Of a stretch of 64,000 nucleotides of DNA, positions 35,978 through 43,918 are shown one piece after another; positions within the stretch are counted from its first letter, which is position 1; the number at the start of each line of letters is the position of its first letter. A program made the translations under genes and the position numbers. The DNA comes from Streptomyces sp. NRRL S-37 (lineage in GTDB: Bacteria > Actinomycetota > Actinomycetes > Streptomycetales > Streptomycetaceae). The stretch covers positions 1 through 64,000 of the forward strand of contig NZ_JOIZ01000018.1 in the NCBI RefSeq assembly GCF_000721605.1, written 5' to 3'. Below the pieces are notes generated by a model. That model saw only the letters and a list, made by a program, of their open reading frames with translations. It ran no database searches and was not told the origin of the DNA.

Positions 35978-37056
35978 ACGGGGGTGCCGCGGACCACCGG
36001 CCCGGCGGACCGGTCGCGGAGCCCGGCCGCGCCCTCGCGGACGATGCGCAGGCCGCGGGGGAAGTCGTGCAACTGCTCCGCGAGGATGTCCAGCCCGGTG
36101 ACCAGGGAGTGCACCGGAACACTTCGTGCCGCGAGCACCTCGGAGGTCCACCCCAGGAATTCGGTGAACACCTCCGCGTCGTCCATGTACAGGGCGGTGG
36201 CCAGGAAGTCGAGGATGTGGACCAGGTCCTCCGCGGTCCGCTCCCGCTGCGCGTCGTCGTACCCGCGCATGGCCGGGAACCGGCTCTCCAGGTCCGCCAG
36301 CACCTGTTTGACCAGGCGGCTGCGGGATCGGACCACCATCGTGTACTCCTGGTCCGCCAGGTGCGGCAGGTCGTCGACCGCCTGCCGGACCGCCGTGGGG
36401 CGCGGCAGACCGGCCTCCAGCGCGGCGGCCGCGCCGCGGGCGTCCGGGGCCCACCCGTCGGCCCCCAGGGCCCGGGCGAACCGGCCGTCCTCGCCGAAGG
36501 CCCTGCCCCCGGCGAGCACGGGCACTCCGACGGCCTGGCAGGCGGTGATGGCCGCGTGCGCGGCCGGCAGGTGGGTGGGGATCGATCCGGAGAGCAGGAC
36601 GGCGTCGGATCCGGTGTGGTGCTGGTGGGCGACGAGGTGGGGCGTGGGCGTCTGGGCGCCCAGGTAGTCCACCTGCCAGCCCCGCAGCCGCAGGACCTCG
36701 GCGACGAGCCGGGCAGGGAAGGCGTGCCACTCGCCGTCGACGCAGGTGACCGTCACCCGCCCGCGGTGCGGGGGGACGGGCCTGCCCGCCGCCGGACGGT
36801 GGACGAGGGTGGCGATCACACGCTCGTTGACGGCCGTGGCGGCGTGCTCCTGGGCGACGGTGATGCGGTCGGCGGCCCATTCGGTACCGATCTTCCTCTG
36901 CACCGCCGCGACGACGTCGAGCAGCAGGGTCTCCTCCTCCCACCCCGCGTCGAGCCCGGCACGCACCACGTCGACGGCGTCGTACTCGGTGCCCTCGAGC
37001 ACCGCCCGCCAGAGTTCGTCGCGCAGAACGGCGGTCGACGGGCGGTCCGTGCTCAC
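35974..37056 (-). CDS. B12-binding protein with CarH-type light-sensor motif
   Basis: 360 residues. Residues 10-90 form the helical cap domain with W60-x9-E70-H71 (WAADRITVAQEH), the W-x9-EH motif of adenosylcobalamin photoreceptors such as CarH and LitR. Residues 100-225 are a B12-binding Rossmann domain with ligand His111 (GEWHAFP), LLSGSIPTHLP and LAGGRAFG. Unlike CarH there is no MerR DNA-binding domain. A helical C-terminal region (VKQVLADLESRFPAMRGYDD to LDILAEQLHDFPR) replaces it. Overlaps both the PP2C and STAS genes by 4 bp, so a light-to-partner-switch role is inferred. Confidence 0.85.
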   Translation of the reverse strand: MSTDRPSTAVLRDELWRAVLEGTEYDAVDVVRAGLDAGWEEETLLLDVVAAVQRKIGTEWAADRITVAQEHAATAVNERVIATLVHRPAAGRPVPPHRGRVTVTCVDGEWHAFPARLVAEVLRLRGWQVDYLGAQTPTPHLVAHQHHTGSDAVLLSGSIPTHLPAAHAAITACQAVGVPVLAGGRAFGEDGRFARALGADGWAPDARGAAAALEAGLPRPTAVRQAVDDLPHLADQEYTMVVRSRSRLVKQVLADLESRFPAMRGYDDAQRERTAEDLVHILDFLATALYMDDAEVFTEFLGWTSEVLAARSVPVHSLVTGLDILAEQLHDFPRGLRIVREGAAGLRDRSAGPVVRGTPV

Positions 37057-38744
37057 GTGTCTCTCCCAGGAGTCTCGCCGGTGCCCGTGGGCGGCGCCGT
37101 GCGCGGTGCGCTGATGGCGAGGACGGCCATGTCGTCGTGGCCGCCGCCGCCCAGCCACTGGGCGGCCAGCATCTGCACCCGCTCCACGACCGCTTCCCCC
37201 GGCAGGCCGGCGCATTCCACCAGCGCCTGCCGCAGACGGCGTTCCCCGAACAGTTCGTCCCCCAGCGGCCCGCCGCGGGCCTCGGTGATGCCGTCGGTGT
37301 AGAGCAGACACGTCTCCCCGGGCGCGAGCACCTCCTCGGCCGTCCGCACCGTGACGGAGGGGAGCGCGCCGACGAGGGTGCCGTGGGTGGCCGCCTCCTC
37401 GACCCGGCCGTCGGCGCGGACGATGAGCGGGGGCATGTGCCCGGCGCTGGTCAGCCTCAGCCGCACCCGGCGGCCCTCGCGCTTGACGGAGGCCAGCACC
37501 ATGGTGGCGAAGCGGGTGTGGTGCGAGGTGAGCAGGGCCCCGTTGAGCAGGGTGAGGACCTGCTGGTGGTCGGAGGCCAGGGGCAGCAGCGCGTGCAGCG
37601 TGTTGCGGATCTTCCCGGTCAGGACCGCCGCGTCCAGTCCCTTGCCGGCCACGTCGCCCAGCACGACGAACGTCTCCCGCGAGGCGTCCGCCCCGGGGTG
37701 GACGTCGTAGAAGTCACCGCCGATCCGTTCGTGGTCGCTGGCGGCGCGGTAGCGTCCCGCGTAGTCCACCCCGTGCAGGTTCTCCAGGACCGGCGGCAGC
37801 AGTTCCCGCATGAGCGTGGTGGTGATCGCGCTCTGCTCGCCGTACAGGCGCGCGGCCGACAGCGCGGTGCCCGCGCGTGCGGCGAAGAGCCGGGCGAACG
37901 CCTCCTCGTCCGGGGTGAAGGCCCGCTCCGTGCCGACGCGGAGCAGGATCAGCGCGCCGGCGGACACCCCGTGCCCGGGGAGCGGTGTGACGATGACGGA
38001 GCCGACGGGCCCGCCGAAGCCCTCCGGGACGACCCAGTCGGGGAGGGCGCCGGGGTCGATCCAGCGCGCGGGCACCGGCGGGAAACCCTGAAGGGCCTCG
38101 TCCAGGCCCGGGACGTCACGGGCGTCGAACTGACGCGAGGTGTGCTCCGCGGGCCCGCCGCGCAGGGCGTGGGTGACGCTGTGGCGGCGGCCGACGGGCG
38201 GCAGGACGATCAGCGCGGCGTCGGCGAGGTGCTCGGCCGCCAGCTGCGCCGCGACCTCCGCGCAGCGCGGCACGTTCAACGACGCCAGCAGGGTGCTGGA
38301 GACCATGGCGCGGATCTCCGCCTGCTCCCGGGCGCTGCGCAGGGACGTCTCCGCGCGGCGGTGGCCGGTGCGGTCCACCAGCCACCACATGACGCCCTCG
38401 TCCGCGAGCGGGCCGGGACGCGCCTCGAAGAACCGGTCGCCGATCTCCCCGGTGGCGGGCGTGGCCGCCGGCGTGATGTCCGTCTCGTCGGTGAGGCGGC
38501 GGTGCGCGTCCGCCAGCCAGGACGGCACCACGTCCCGTGGACCGTCTCCGTCGTGATGGTCCGCCAGGAGCAGCCGGGCGGGCGGGTTCAGGTCGACGAC
38601 CGTGCCCCTCGCGTCGAGGACCACGACCGGGTAGGGGGCGTCCTTCCACGTCGGACCGGTACGGACCTCCGTGTCATGCGGGCGGGCGGGTGAACCGGGG
38701 GAAGGAATCACAAGCGCAGGCACGCGTCGTGCGCACCCCACCAC
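37053..38744 (-). CDS. PAS-GAF SpoIIE-type phosphatase of the B12/STAS operon
   Basis: About 563 residues. N-terminal PAS-like segment (PYPVVVLDARGTVVDLNPPA), a GAF domain (about 150-310) and a C-terminal PP2C domain with RIGGDFYDVHPG, VVLGDVAGKGLDAAVLTGKI and LLYTDGITEARGG. Likely dephosphorylates a STAS protein, the obvious candidate being the one two genes downstream. The start is uncertain (GTG 38744 or 38741, with AGAGAGG just upstream). Overlaps the B12 gene by GTGA. Confidence 0.87.
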   Translation of the reverse strand: MVGCARRVPALVIPSPGSPARPHDTEVRTGPTWKDAPYPVVVLDARGTVVDLNPPARLLLADHHDGDGPRDVVPSWLADAHRRLTDETDITPAATPATGEIGDRFFEARPGPLADEGVMWWLVDRTGHRRAETSLRSAREQAEIRAMVSSTLLASLNVPRCAEVAAQLAAEHLADAALIVLPPVGRRHSVTHALRGGPAEHTSRQFDARDVPGLDEALQGFPPVPARWIDPGALPDWVVPEGFGGPVGSVIVTPLPGHGVSAGALILLRVGTERAFTPDEEAFARLFAARAGTALSAARLYGEQSAITTTLMRELLPPVLENLHGVDYAGRYRAASDHERIGGDFYDVHPGADASRETFVVLGDVAGKGLDAAVLTGKIRNTLHALLPLASDHQQVLTLLNGALLTSHHTRFATMVLASVKREGRRVRLRLTSAGHMPPLIVRADGRVEEAATHGTLVGALPSVTVRTAEEVLAPGETCLLYTDGITEARGGPLGDELFGERRLRQALVECAGLPGEAVVERVQMLAAQWLGGGGHDDMAVLAISAPRTAPPTGTGETPGRDT

Positions 38745-38950
38745 CTCTCTGCCGGGAAACCGGATTCGTTGCCACGGTCTCCCATCCGTATCCCCGAAAT
38801 CAACCCGGCCGGGTGACGACGTGCCCGCCGGGCGGCCGCGTACCCCGAGGCGGATCTCTCACCCCTGTTCTTCGCCCGCCCCCGTTCCCGGCACGCTTCC
38901 GGGCGGACCGGCCGGTCCCAGGGCCTGTCGCCCGCCGCGCACGGGGCGGG

Positions 38951-39367
38951 TCAGTGCCCCGTCCCCTCCGGCAGCCGGAAGCAGGCCGTGACGGTCTTGC
39001 CGTGGGGGCAGGGGCGGGCCTCCCAGGTGTCGGCCAGGGCGTCGACCAGCAGCATGCCGCGTCCGCCGACACGTTCGGCGCTCGGCCCGCGGGGCGTCGG
39101 CAGGGTGGCGGACCTGTCGTGCACCGAGATGTGCAGACAACGGCCGTCCCACGACATGACCAGCTGCGCGCTGCTGCGGGCGTGGACGTGCGCGTTGGTG
39201 ACCAGTTCCGAAACGGTCAGCAGCACGTCGTCCGCCGTCTCGGGGGCGGCCGTGTCCCAGCCCAGCGCGACGAGGTGCTCGCGTGCCCACTCGCGGGCCG
39301 CCTTCACCTCGTGGTCCATCGGCAGTGAGCGCGCCCAGCCCACCGTCCGGACCGACGACTCGTCCAT
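38951..39367 (-). CDS. RsbW-like histidine-kinase-fold ATPase (anti-sigma type)
   Basis: 138 residues. Bergerat-fold motifs: TVSELVTNAHVHARS (N box), LHISVHDRSATLP (G1) and ERVGGRGMLLVDALADTWEA (G2). Such proteins are kinase anti-sigma factors or their relatives. ATG 39367 has GGAAGGA just upstream; a GTG at 39391 would add 8 residues. Lies 200 bp upstream of the PP2C/B12/STAS operon on the same strand, so it could be the kinase partner of that STAS protein. Confidence 0.87.
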   Translation of the reverse strand: MDESSVRTVGWARSLPMDHEVKAAREWAREHLVALGWDTAAPETADDVLLTVSELVTNAHVHARSSAQLVMSWDGRCLHISVHDRSATLPTPRGPSAERVGGRGMLLVDALADTWEARPCPHGKTVTACFRLPEGTGH

Positions 39368-39446
39368 CAGATCCTTCCAGGTCGTCGCCACGCGGCCCGG
39401 ACGGGGAGGTGCCGGACCGCGCGGAAGCGGAAAAAGGAGGAACGGC

Positions 39447-39596
39447 TCAGCGGTGGCCGCCGCGGAGCCGGCCCAGCAGACGCTGTGCCTGGGCCCGGCG
39501 CCGGGGGTCGGCCGCCGCCCGCCGCACCTGCTCGGCCGTGCGCCGCCCCTGAGGGCTCCTGGCGAACTGTTTGATGCGCTCCACCATGCTCGGCAT
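39447..39596 (-). CDS. 49-residue basic protein
   Basis: MPSMVERIKQFARSPQGRRT followed by AEQVRRAAADPRRRAQAQRL and a basic tail. An amphipathic, Arg-rich helix without a recognised domain. GGGAG precedes the ATG by six bases and coding bias is good. Nucleic-acid or membrane-surface binding is possible from composition only. Confidence 0.65.
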   Translation of the reverse strand: MPSMVERIKQFARSPQGRRTAEQVRRAAADPRRRAQAQRLLGRLRGGHR

Positions 39597-39972
39597 GGCT
39601 GCTCCCTTCCGTGGTCCGGGTCGTCCTTGCCGTTCTCCGCCTACCCCCTGCGGGCGGAGTCAGCCCTCGGGCGGCCGGACGGGCTCACGTCTCCTCCAGC
39701 GGCTCGTACGCCTCGGCTCCGAGACCGAACGTCCACGCCACCCCCTCCCGGGCCGTCCGGGTCGCCGGCGGCACACGGTGCTCCGGAGCCCATGTACGGA
39801 CAGTAGGGGCCGGCACTGACAACGGACCGTCACCGGACCCGCCGCCGGGCGTTGTCAGTCCCTGTTGGTAGAACTGCTGCACGCACCGCCGAAGGGCCCG
39901 CACCCCGTGCCCCGTGACGGCCTCGCCCACGCACCGCCTTCCTTCCCGCGTCGCACGACAGGAGCAGCCCGT
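39597..39972. promoter_or_regulatory. Divergent promoter region with a long inverted repeat
   Basis: 376 bp between the small basic gene and the STM401x operon, with no supported gene. It contains perfect 10-bp arms ACTGACAACG (39815-39824) and CGTTGTCAGT (39850-39859) separated by 25 bp, either an operator pair or a leader hairpin. AGGAGC at 39960 serves the first STM4015 gene. Confidence 0.5.
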
Positions 39973-40923
39973 ATGACCATCGGTGGCCACCTCGAGGAGC
40001 TGTACGGCCTTCCCGCCTTCACCTTTCCCGGGCCCGGCGAGACACCGAGTGAGCTGCCCGGACCCGAGGCCGTGGCCTGGCGGATCACCGTCGACTCCTA
40101 CGACGCCGAGGAGCAGTGGACCGAGGCCTTCGCCCGTTTCCGCTCCGCGGTCGACACCACCCGGGTCCGCGCCCTGATCGTCGGCGCCTGGGAGGACGCG
40201 TACGAGAGGAGTTCCGCCGACATCGTCGAGGCGCTGGTGGCGGCGCGTGACCGGATGCCCGGCCTGCGGGCGCTGTTCCTCGGGGACATGCACTTCGAGG
40301 AGTGCGAGATCTCCTGGATCACCCAGACCGACGTGACACCCCTGCCGGCGGCCTTCCCGGACCTGGAGGAGTTCGGTGTGCGCGGAGGCAAGGACCTGGC
40401 GTTCACCGCCCTGCGCCACGACAAGCTGCGGAAACTGGTCGTGGAGAGCGGCGGTCTCCCGGTGGACGTCGTCCGCGGTGCCGCGGCCAGTGAACTGCCC
40501 GCGCTGGAACACCTCGACCTGTGGCTCGGCACCTCCTGGTACGGCGCCGACACCGAGGTCGCCGACCTGGAGCCGATCCTCTCCGGCGCCCGGCTGCCCC
40601 GGCTGCGGCACCTGGCCTTGCGCAACAGCGACATCCAGGACGAGATCGCCGCCGCCATGGCGTCCGCGCCGGTCGTCGCCCGGCTGGAGGTGCTCGACCT
40701 GTCCATGGGCACCCTCGGCGACGACGGTGCCACCGCCCTCCTCGGCGGCCAGCCGCTCACCCACCTCAAGAAGCTGGACCTGCACCACAACTACCTGAGC
40801 GAGCCCGTCCGGCAACGCGTACAGCACACGCTGGAAGCGGCGGGCGTCGAGGTGGACCTGGACCCGGACGACGCGGGCGAGGACGAGGACGAGGGCGACC
40901 GCTTCGTCTCCGTGGGGGAGTGA
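39973..40923 (+). CDS. STM4015-family leucine-rich-repeat-like protein, copy 1
   Basis: 316 residues. Repeated LRR-like units can be seen: LEEFGVRGGKDLAFTALRHD, LEHLDLWLGTSWYGA, LRHLALRNSDIQDEIAAAMA, LEVLDLSMGTLGDDGATALL and LKKLDLHHNYLSEPV. Acidic tail DPDDAGEDEDEGD. Named after STM4015 of Salmonella; its function is unknown, and a protein-binding role is expected from the repeats. First gene of the operon; its stop overlaps the next start by GTGA. Confidence 0.85.
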   Translation: MTIGGHLEELYGLPAFTFPGPGETPSELPGPEAVAWRITVDSYDAEEQWTEAFARFRSAVDTTRVRALIVGAWEDAYERSSADIVEALVAARDRMPGLRALFLGDMHFEECEISWITQTDVTPLPAAFPDLEEFGVRGGKDLAFTALRHDKLRKLVVESGGLPVDVVRGAAASELPALEHLDLWLGTSWYGADTEVADLEPILSGARLPRLRHLALRNSDIQDEIAAAMASAPVVARLEVLDLSMGTLGDDGATALLGGQPLTHLKKLDLHHNYLSEPVRQRVQHTLEAAGVEVDLDPDDAGEDEDEGDRFVSVGE

Positions 40924-41888
40924 GCACCCGCATGGGCTACTACCCCTCCCACCTGAAGCACTTCCACGGCCTGCCCGTGCACCGCGTCGACGGCCCCGAG
41001 GGCGAGCCGGGCCCCGGCCCGGGGCTGCCCCCGCCCGCCTCCGTCGCCTGGCGGCTCGCCGCCGACTGGGACGTCCCGTTCGAGGAGCGGTGGGGCTCCT
41101 TCATGGACCGGGTCGACACCGACGAGGTCGTGGCCCTGGTCATCGGCCCCTGGTGGCAGGAGTGGGACGAGCACGGCATCGGCCCCGTCCTGGACCTGAT
41201 CACCGCCGACGCGCACCGGCTGCCCCGGCTGCGGGCGGTCTTCCTCGGCGACGTGGAGTCCGAGGAATCGGAGATCTCCTGGATCAAACAGGGCGACATC
41301 GGCCGGGTGCTGCACGCCTGGCCCGGCCTGCGCGAACTGGGCCTGCGCGGCGCCGAGAACCTGGTGATCGAGCCGCTGCGCCACGCCGAACTGCGCACAC
41401 TGCGCGTCGAGTCCGGCGGGCTGCCGCCCGAGCCGGTACGCGGCCTCGCCGCCTGTGACCTCCCCGCCCTCCAGCACCTGGAGCTGTGGCTGGGCACCGC
41501 CTGGTACGGCGGTGACTGCACCGCCGACGACGTACGGGCGCTCCTGGACATGCTGGGCCGCGGCCGGGCGCTGCGCCACCTGGGCCTGTGCGACAGCGAC
41601 ATCCAGGACGAGATCGCCGCCGCCGTGGCCGCCGCGCCCGTGGTCGCGGGGCTGGACTCCCTCGACCTGAGCATGGGCACGCTCAGCGACGACGGGGGAG
41701 CCGCGCTGCTCTCGGGGCAGCCGCTGACCCATCTGCGGGCGCTCGACCTCGGGCACCACTTCATGAGCGAGGAGATGACCCTCCGGGTCCGCGAAGCACT
41801 GGGGCCGCACATCCCGGTCCTCGGCCTCACCCCCGCCCGCCGCAGGGCACGCCGCCCGGAGGACCGGTATGTCGCGGTCGGGGAGTGA
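40920..41888 (+). CDS. STM4015-family leucine-rich-repeat-like protein, copy 2
   Basis: 322 residues, clearly paralogous to copy 1: matching blocks are EISWI, LRVESGGLPPEPVRG, LQHLELWLGTAWYGGDCTAD, LCDSDIQDEIAAAVAAAPVV and SLDLSMGTLSDDGGAALLSG. GTG 40920 overlaps copy 1. The N-terminal 70 residues differ most, so the copies may bind different partners. Confidence 0.85.
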   Translation: MSTRMGYYPSHLKHFHGLPVHRVDGPEGEPGPGPGLPPPASVAWRLAADWDVPFEERWGSFMDRVDTDEVVALVIGPWWQEWDEHGIGPVLDLITADAHRLPRLRAVFLGDVESEESEISWIKQGDIGRVLHAWPGLRELGLRGAENLVIEPLRHAELRTLRVESGGLPPEPVRGLAACDLPALQHLELWLGTAWYGGDCTADDVRALLDMLGRGRALRHLGLCDSDIQDEIAAAVAAAPVVAGLDSLDLSMGTLSDDGGAALLSGQPLTHLRALDLGHHFMSEEMTLRVREALGPHIPVLGLTPARRRARRPEDRYVAVGE

Positions 41889-43044
41889 CCCGGGGCGGGG
41901 CGGCGCACCCGTGCGCCTCGCCGTCGTGGGCAACCCCGAGAACCGCAGGACGGCCCTCTTCACCGACGCCGCCCGCGCCGCCGGACTGCCCGCACCACGC
42001 GTCGTGCCCTGGGAGCGGGTGCTGCGCGAGGGCGGGGCCGACTTCGCGGCCGACGAGACCGTCCGGCTCGATTCGCCCGGCGAGAATCCCGAGGTCGACC
42101 GGTTGCTGAGAGGAGTCGACGACCCCACCCGCGTGGAGGGCTCGGCACGCTGGTACGAGCGGTTCACCGGGGCCGTCCGAGGACTGCGGGGCGGGGCCCG
42201 CCTCGACGATGTGGACGAACTGGCCGTCCTGTTCGACAAACGGCGCTGCCACACCGTCCTCGACGCGGCGGGCGTCCCCGTGCCCGGGTCACCCACCTCC
42301 GGCCCGGACGCCGTACGGGTGACCGGCTGGGACGACGTACGCACCGTCATGCGCGAGCACCGCATGCCGAGGCTCTTCGTCAAGCTCGCGCACGGCTCCT
42401 CGGCCTCCGGGGTGCTCGCCGTCGAGGCGTCGGGCAGCGGACGCGTCAGGGCCACCACCTCCGTCGAACTCACCGAGGACGGAAGGCTGTTCAACTCCCT
42501 GAGGGTGCGCCGCTACGAGCGGGAGCAGGACATCGCCGCCGTCGTGGACGCCCTCGCCCCCGACGGCCTCCACCTGGAGCGCTGGCTGCCCAAGGCCTCC
42601 CAGCGGGGCCGCGCCGCCGATCTGCGGGTCGTGGTGGTGGCCGGCCGCGCCACCCACGCCGTCGTGCGCACCAGCACCTCACCCCTGACCAACCTCCATC
42701 TCGGCGGCACCCGCGGCGACCTCGACGCGGTGCGCGACGCCGTCGCGGCGGCCGGCGGCCGGTGGGCGGACGTCCTCGCCGTGTGCGAGCGCGCGGCGGC
42801 CTGCTTCCCGCGCACCCTGTGCGTCGGCGTCGACCTGCTCCCGGCCGTCGGCTGGCGCCGGTTCGCCGTCGGCGAGGTCAACGCCTTCGGCGACCTGCTG
42901 CCCCGCCTCACCGGACTGCCGGGCAGCGGGGCGGAGGGCCTCGACACCTACGCGGCCCAGGTCGCGGCGGTCCTGCGCCGCACCACCGGCCCGTCCCACC
43001 CGCACCACCAGTACAGAACGGGAACCACCCATGTCAGCGCCTGA
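41869..43044 (+). CDS. STM4014-family protein (ATP-grasp-like)
   Basis: 391 residues. An N-terminal Rossmann-like segment (VRLAVVGNPENRRTALFTDA) is followed by an ATP-grasp-like core: DKRRCHTVLDAAGVPVPGSP, PRLFVKLAHGSSASGVLAVE, ADLRVVVVAGRATHAVVRTS and RRFAVGEVNAFGDLLPRLTG. ATP-grasp enzymes join a carboxylate to an amine or thiol, so ligation is the likely reaction. The ATG at 41869 overlaps copy 2 by 20 bp; GTG 41911 is an alternative start. Confidence 0.83.
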   Translation: MSRSGSDPGRGGAPVRLAVVGNPENRRTALFTDAARAAGLPAPRVVPWERVLREGGADFAADETVRLDSPGENPEVDRLLRGVDDPTRVEGSARWYERFTGAVRGLRGGARLDDVDELAVLFDKRRCHTVLDAAGVPVPGSPTSGPDAVRVTGWDDVRTVMREHRMPRLFVKLAHGSSASGVLAVEASGSGRVRATTSVELTEDGRLFNSLRVRRYEREQDIAAVVDALAPDGLHLERWLPKASQRGRAADLRVVVVAGRATHAVVRTSTSPLTNLHLGGTRGDLDAVRDAVAAAGGRWADVLAVCERAAACFPRTLCVGVDLLPAVGWRRFAVGEVNAFGDLLPRLTGLPGSGAEGLDTYAAQVAAVLRRTTGPSHPHHQYRTGTTHVSA

Positions 43045-43918
43045 ACCGACGCCCGTGCCCGGCCCCCACGGGGCCGCCGCACCGGACCACCCGGACATGA
43101 ACGAGATCGTCGGCAGCCACGACATCCTCCTCGTCACCCTCGACACCCTCCGCCACGACGTCGCCGCCGAACTCGCCGCCCAGGGACGCATCCCGAACCT
43201 GGCCCGCCACCTGCCCGGCGGCCGCTGGGAGCGGCGGCACGCCCCCGGCAGCTTCACCTACGCCTCCCACCAGGCGATCTTCGCCGGATTCCTGCCGACA
43301 CCCGCCGCACCCGGCCCGCATCCACGCCTGTTCGCCGCCCGGTTCGCCGGCAGCGAGACCACGGCCGCGCGCACCTTCGTGTACGACACCCCGGACCTGG
43401 TGTCCGGCCTCGCGAAGGAGGGCTACCGCACGGTGTGCGTCGGCGGGACCGGCTTCTTCAACAAGCGGGGCCCGCTCGGCTCGGTGCTGCCCGGCCTGTT
43501 CCAGGAGTCCCACTGGGAGCCGGAGTTCGGCGTCACCTCGCCCACGTCGTTCGAGGCCCAGGTGACCCGCGCGGAACACGTCGTCCGCGAACTCCCCCAA
43601 GAAAAGCGCCTGTTCCTCTTCGTCAACGTCGCCGCACTGCACCAGCCCAACTGGTTCCACCGGCCCGGCGCGACCCGCGAGGACGGCGACACCCGCGCCA
43701 CCCACGCCGCCGCCCTGGAGTACGTGGACCGCCACATCGGCCGGCTGTTCGCCGCCGCGAGCAGCCGGCGCCGCTGCTTCGCCGTCGTCTGCTCCGACCA
43801 CGGCACCGCCTACGGCGACGACGGCTACACCGGCCACCGCATCGGCCACGAGTCCGTGTGGACCGTGCCCTACGCCCACTTCTTCCTGGACCCCACCCCC
43901 GCCGAGGCCGCCCGATGA
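43031..43918 (+). CDS. STM4013/SEN3800-family sulfatase-like protein
   Basis: 295 residues of the alkaline phosphatase/sulfatase fold: metal-site segment HDILLVTLDTLRHDVAAELA, candidate nucleophile region GSFTYASHQAIFAGFLP, and C-terminal metal ligands in VVCSDHGTAYGDDGYTGHRI. No signal peptide, so it acts in the cytoplasm. It lacks the CxPxR sulfatase maturation motif, so hydrolysis of a phosphate or phosphonate ester is as likely as sulfate. Overlaps STM4014 by 14 bp and the next gene by ATGA. Confidence 0.83.
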   Translation: MSAPEPTPVPGPHGAAAPDHPDMNEIVGSHDILLVTLDTLRHDVAAELAAQGRIPNLARHLPGGRWERRHAPGSFTYASHQAIFAGFLPTPAAPGPHPRLFAARFAGSETTAARTFVYDTPDLVSGLAKEGYRTVCVGGTGFFNKRGPLGSVLPGLFQESHWEPEFGVTSPTSFEAQVTRAEHVVRELPQEKRLFLFVNVAALHQPNWFHRPGATREDGDTRATHAAALEYVDRHIGRLFAAASSRRRCFAVVCSDHGTAYGDDGYTGHRIGHESVWTVPYAHFFLDPTPAEAAR

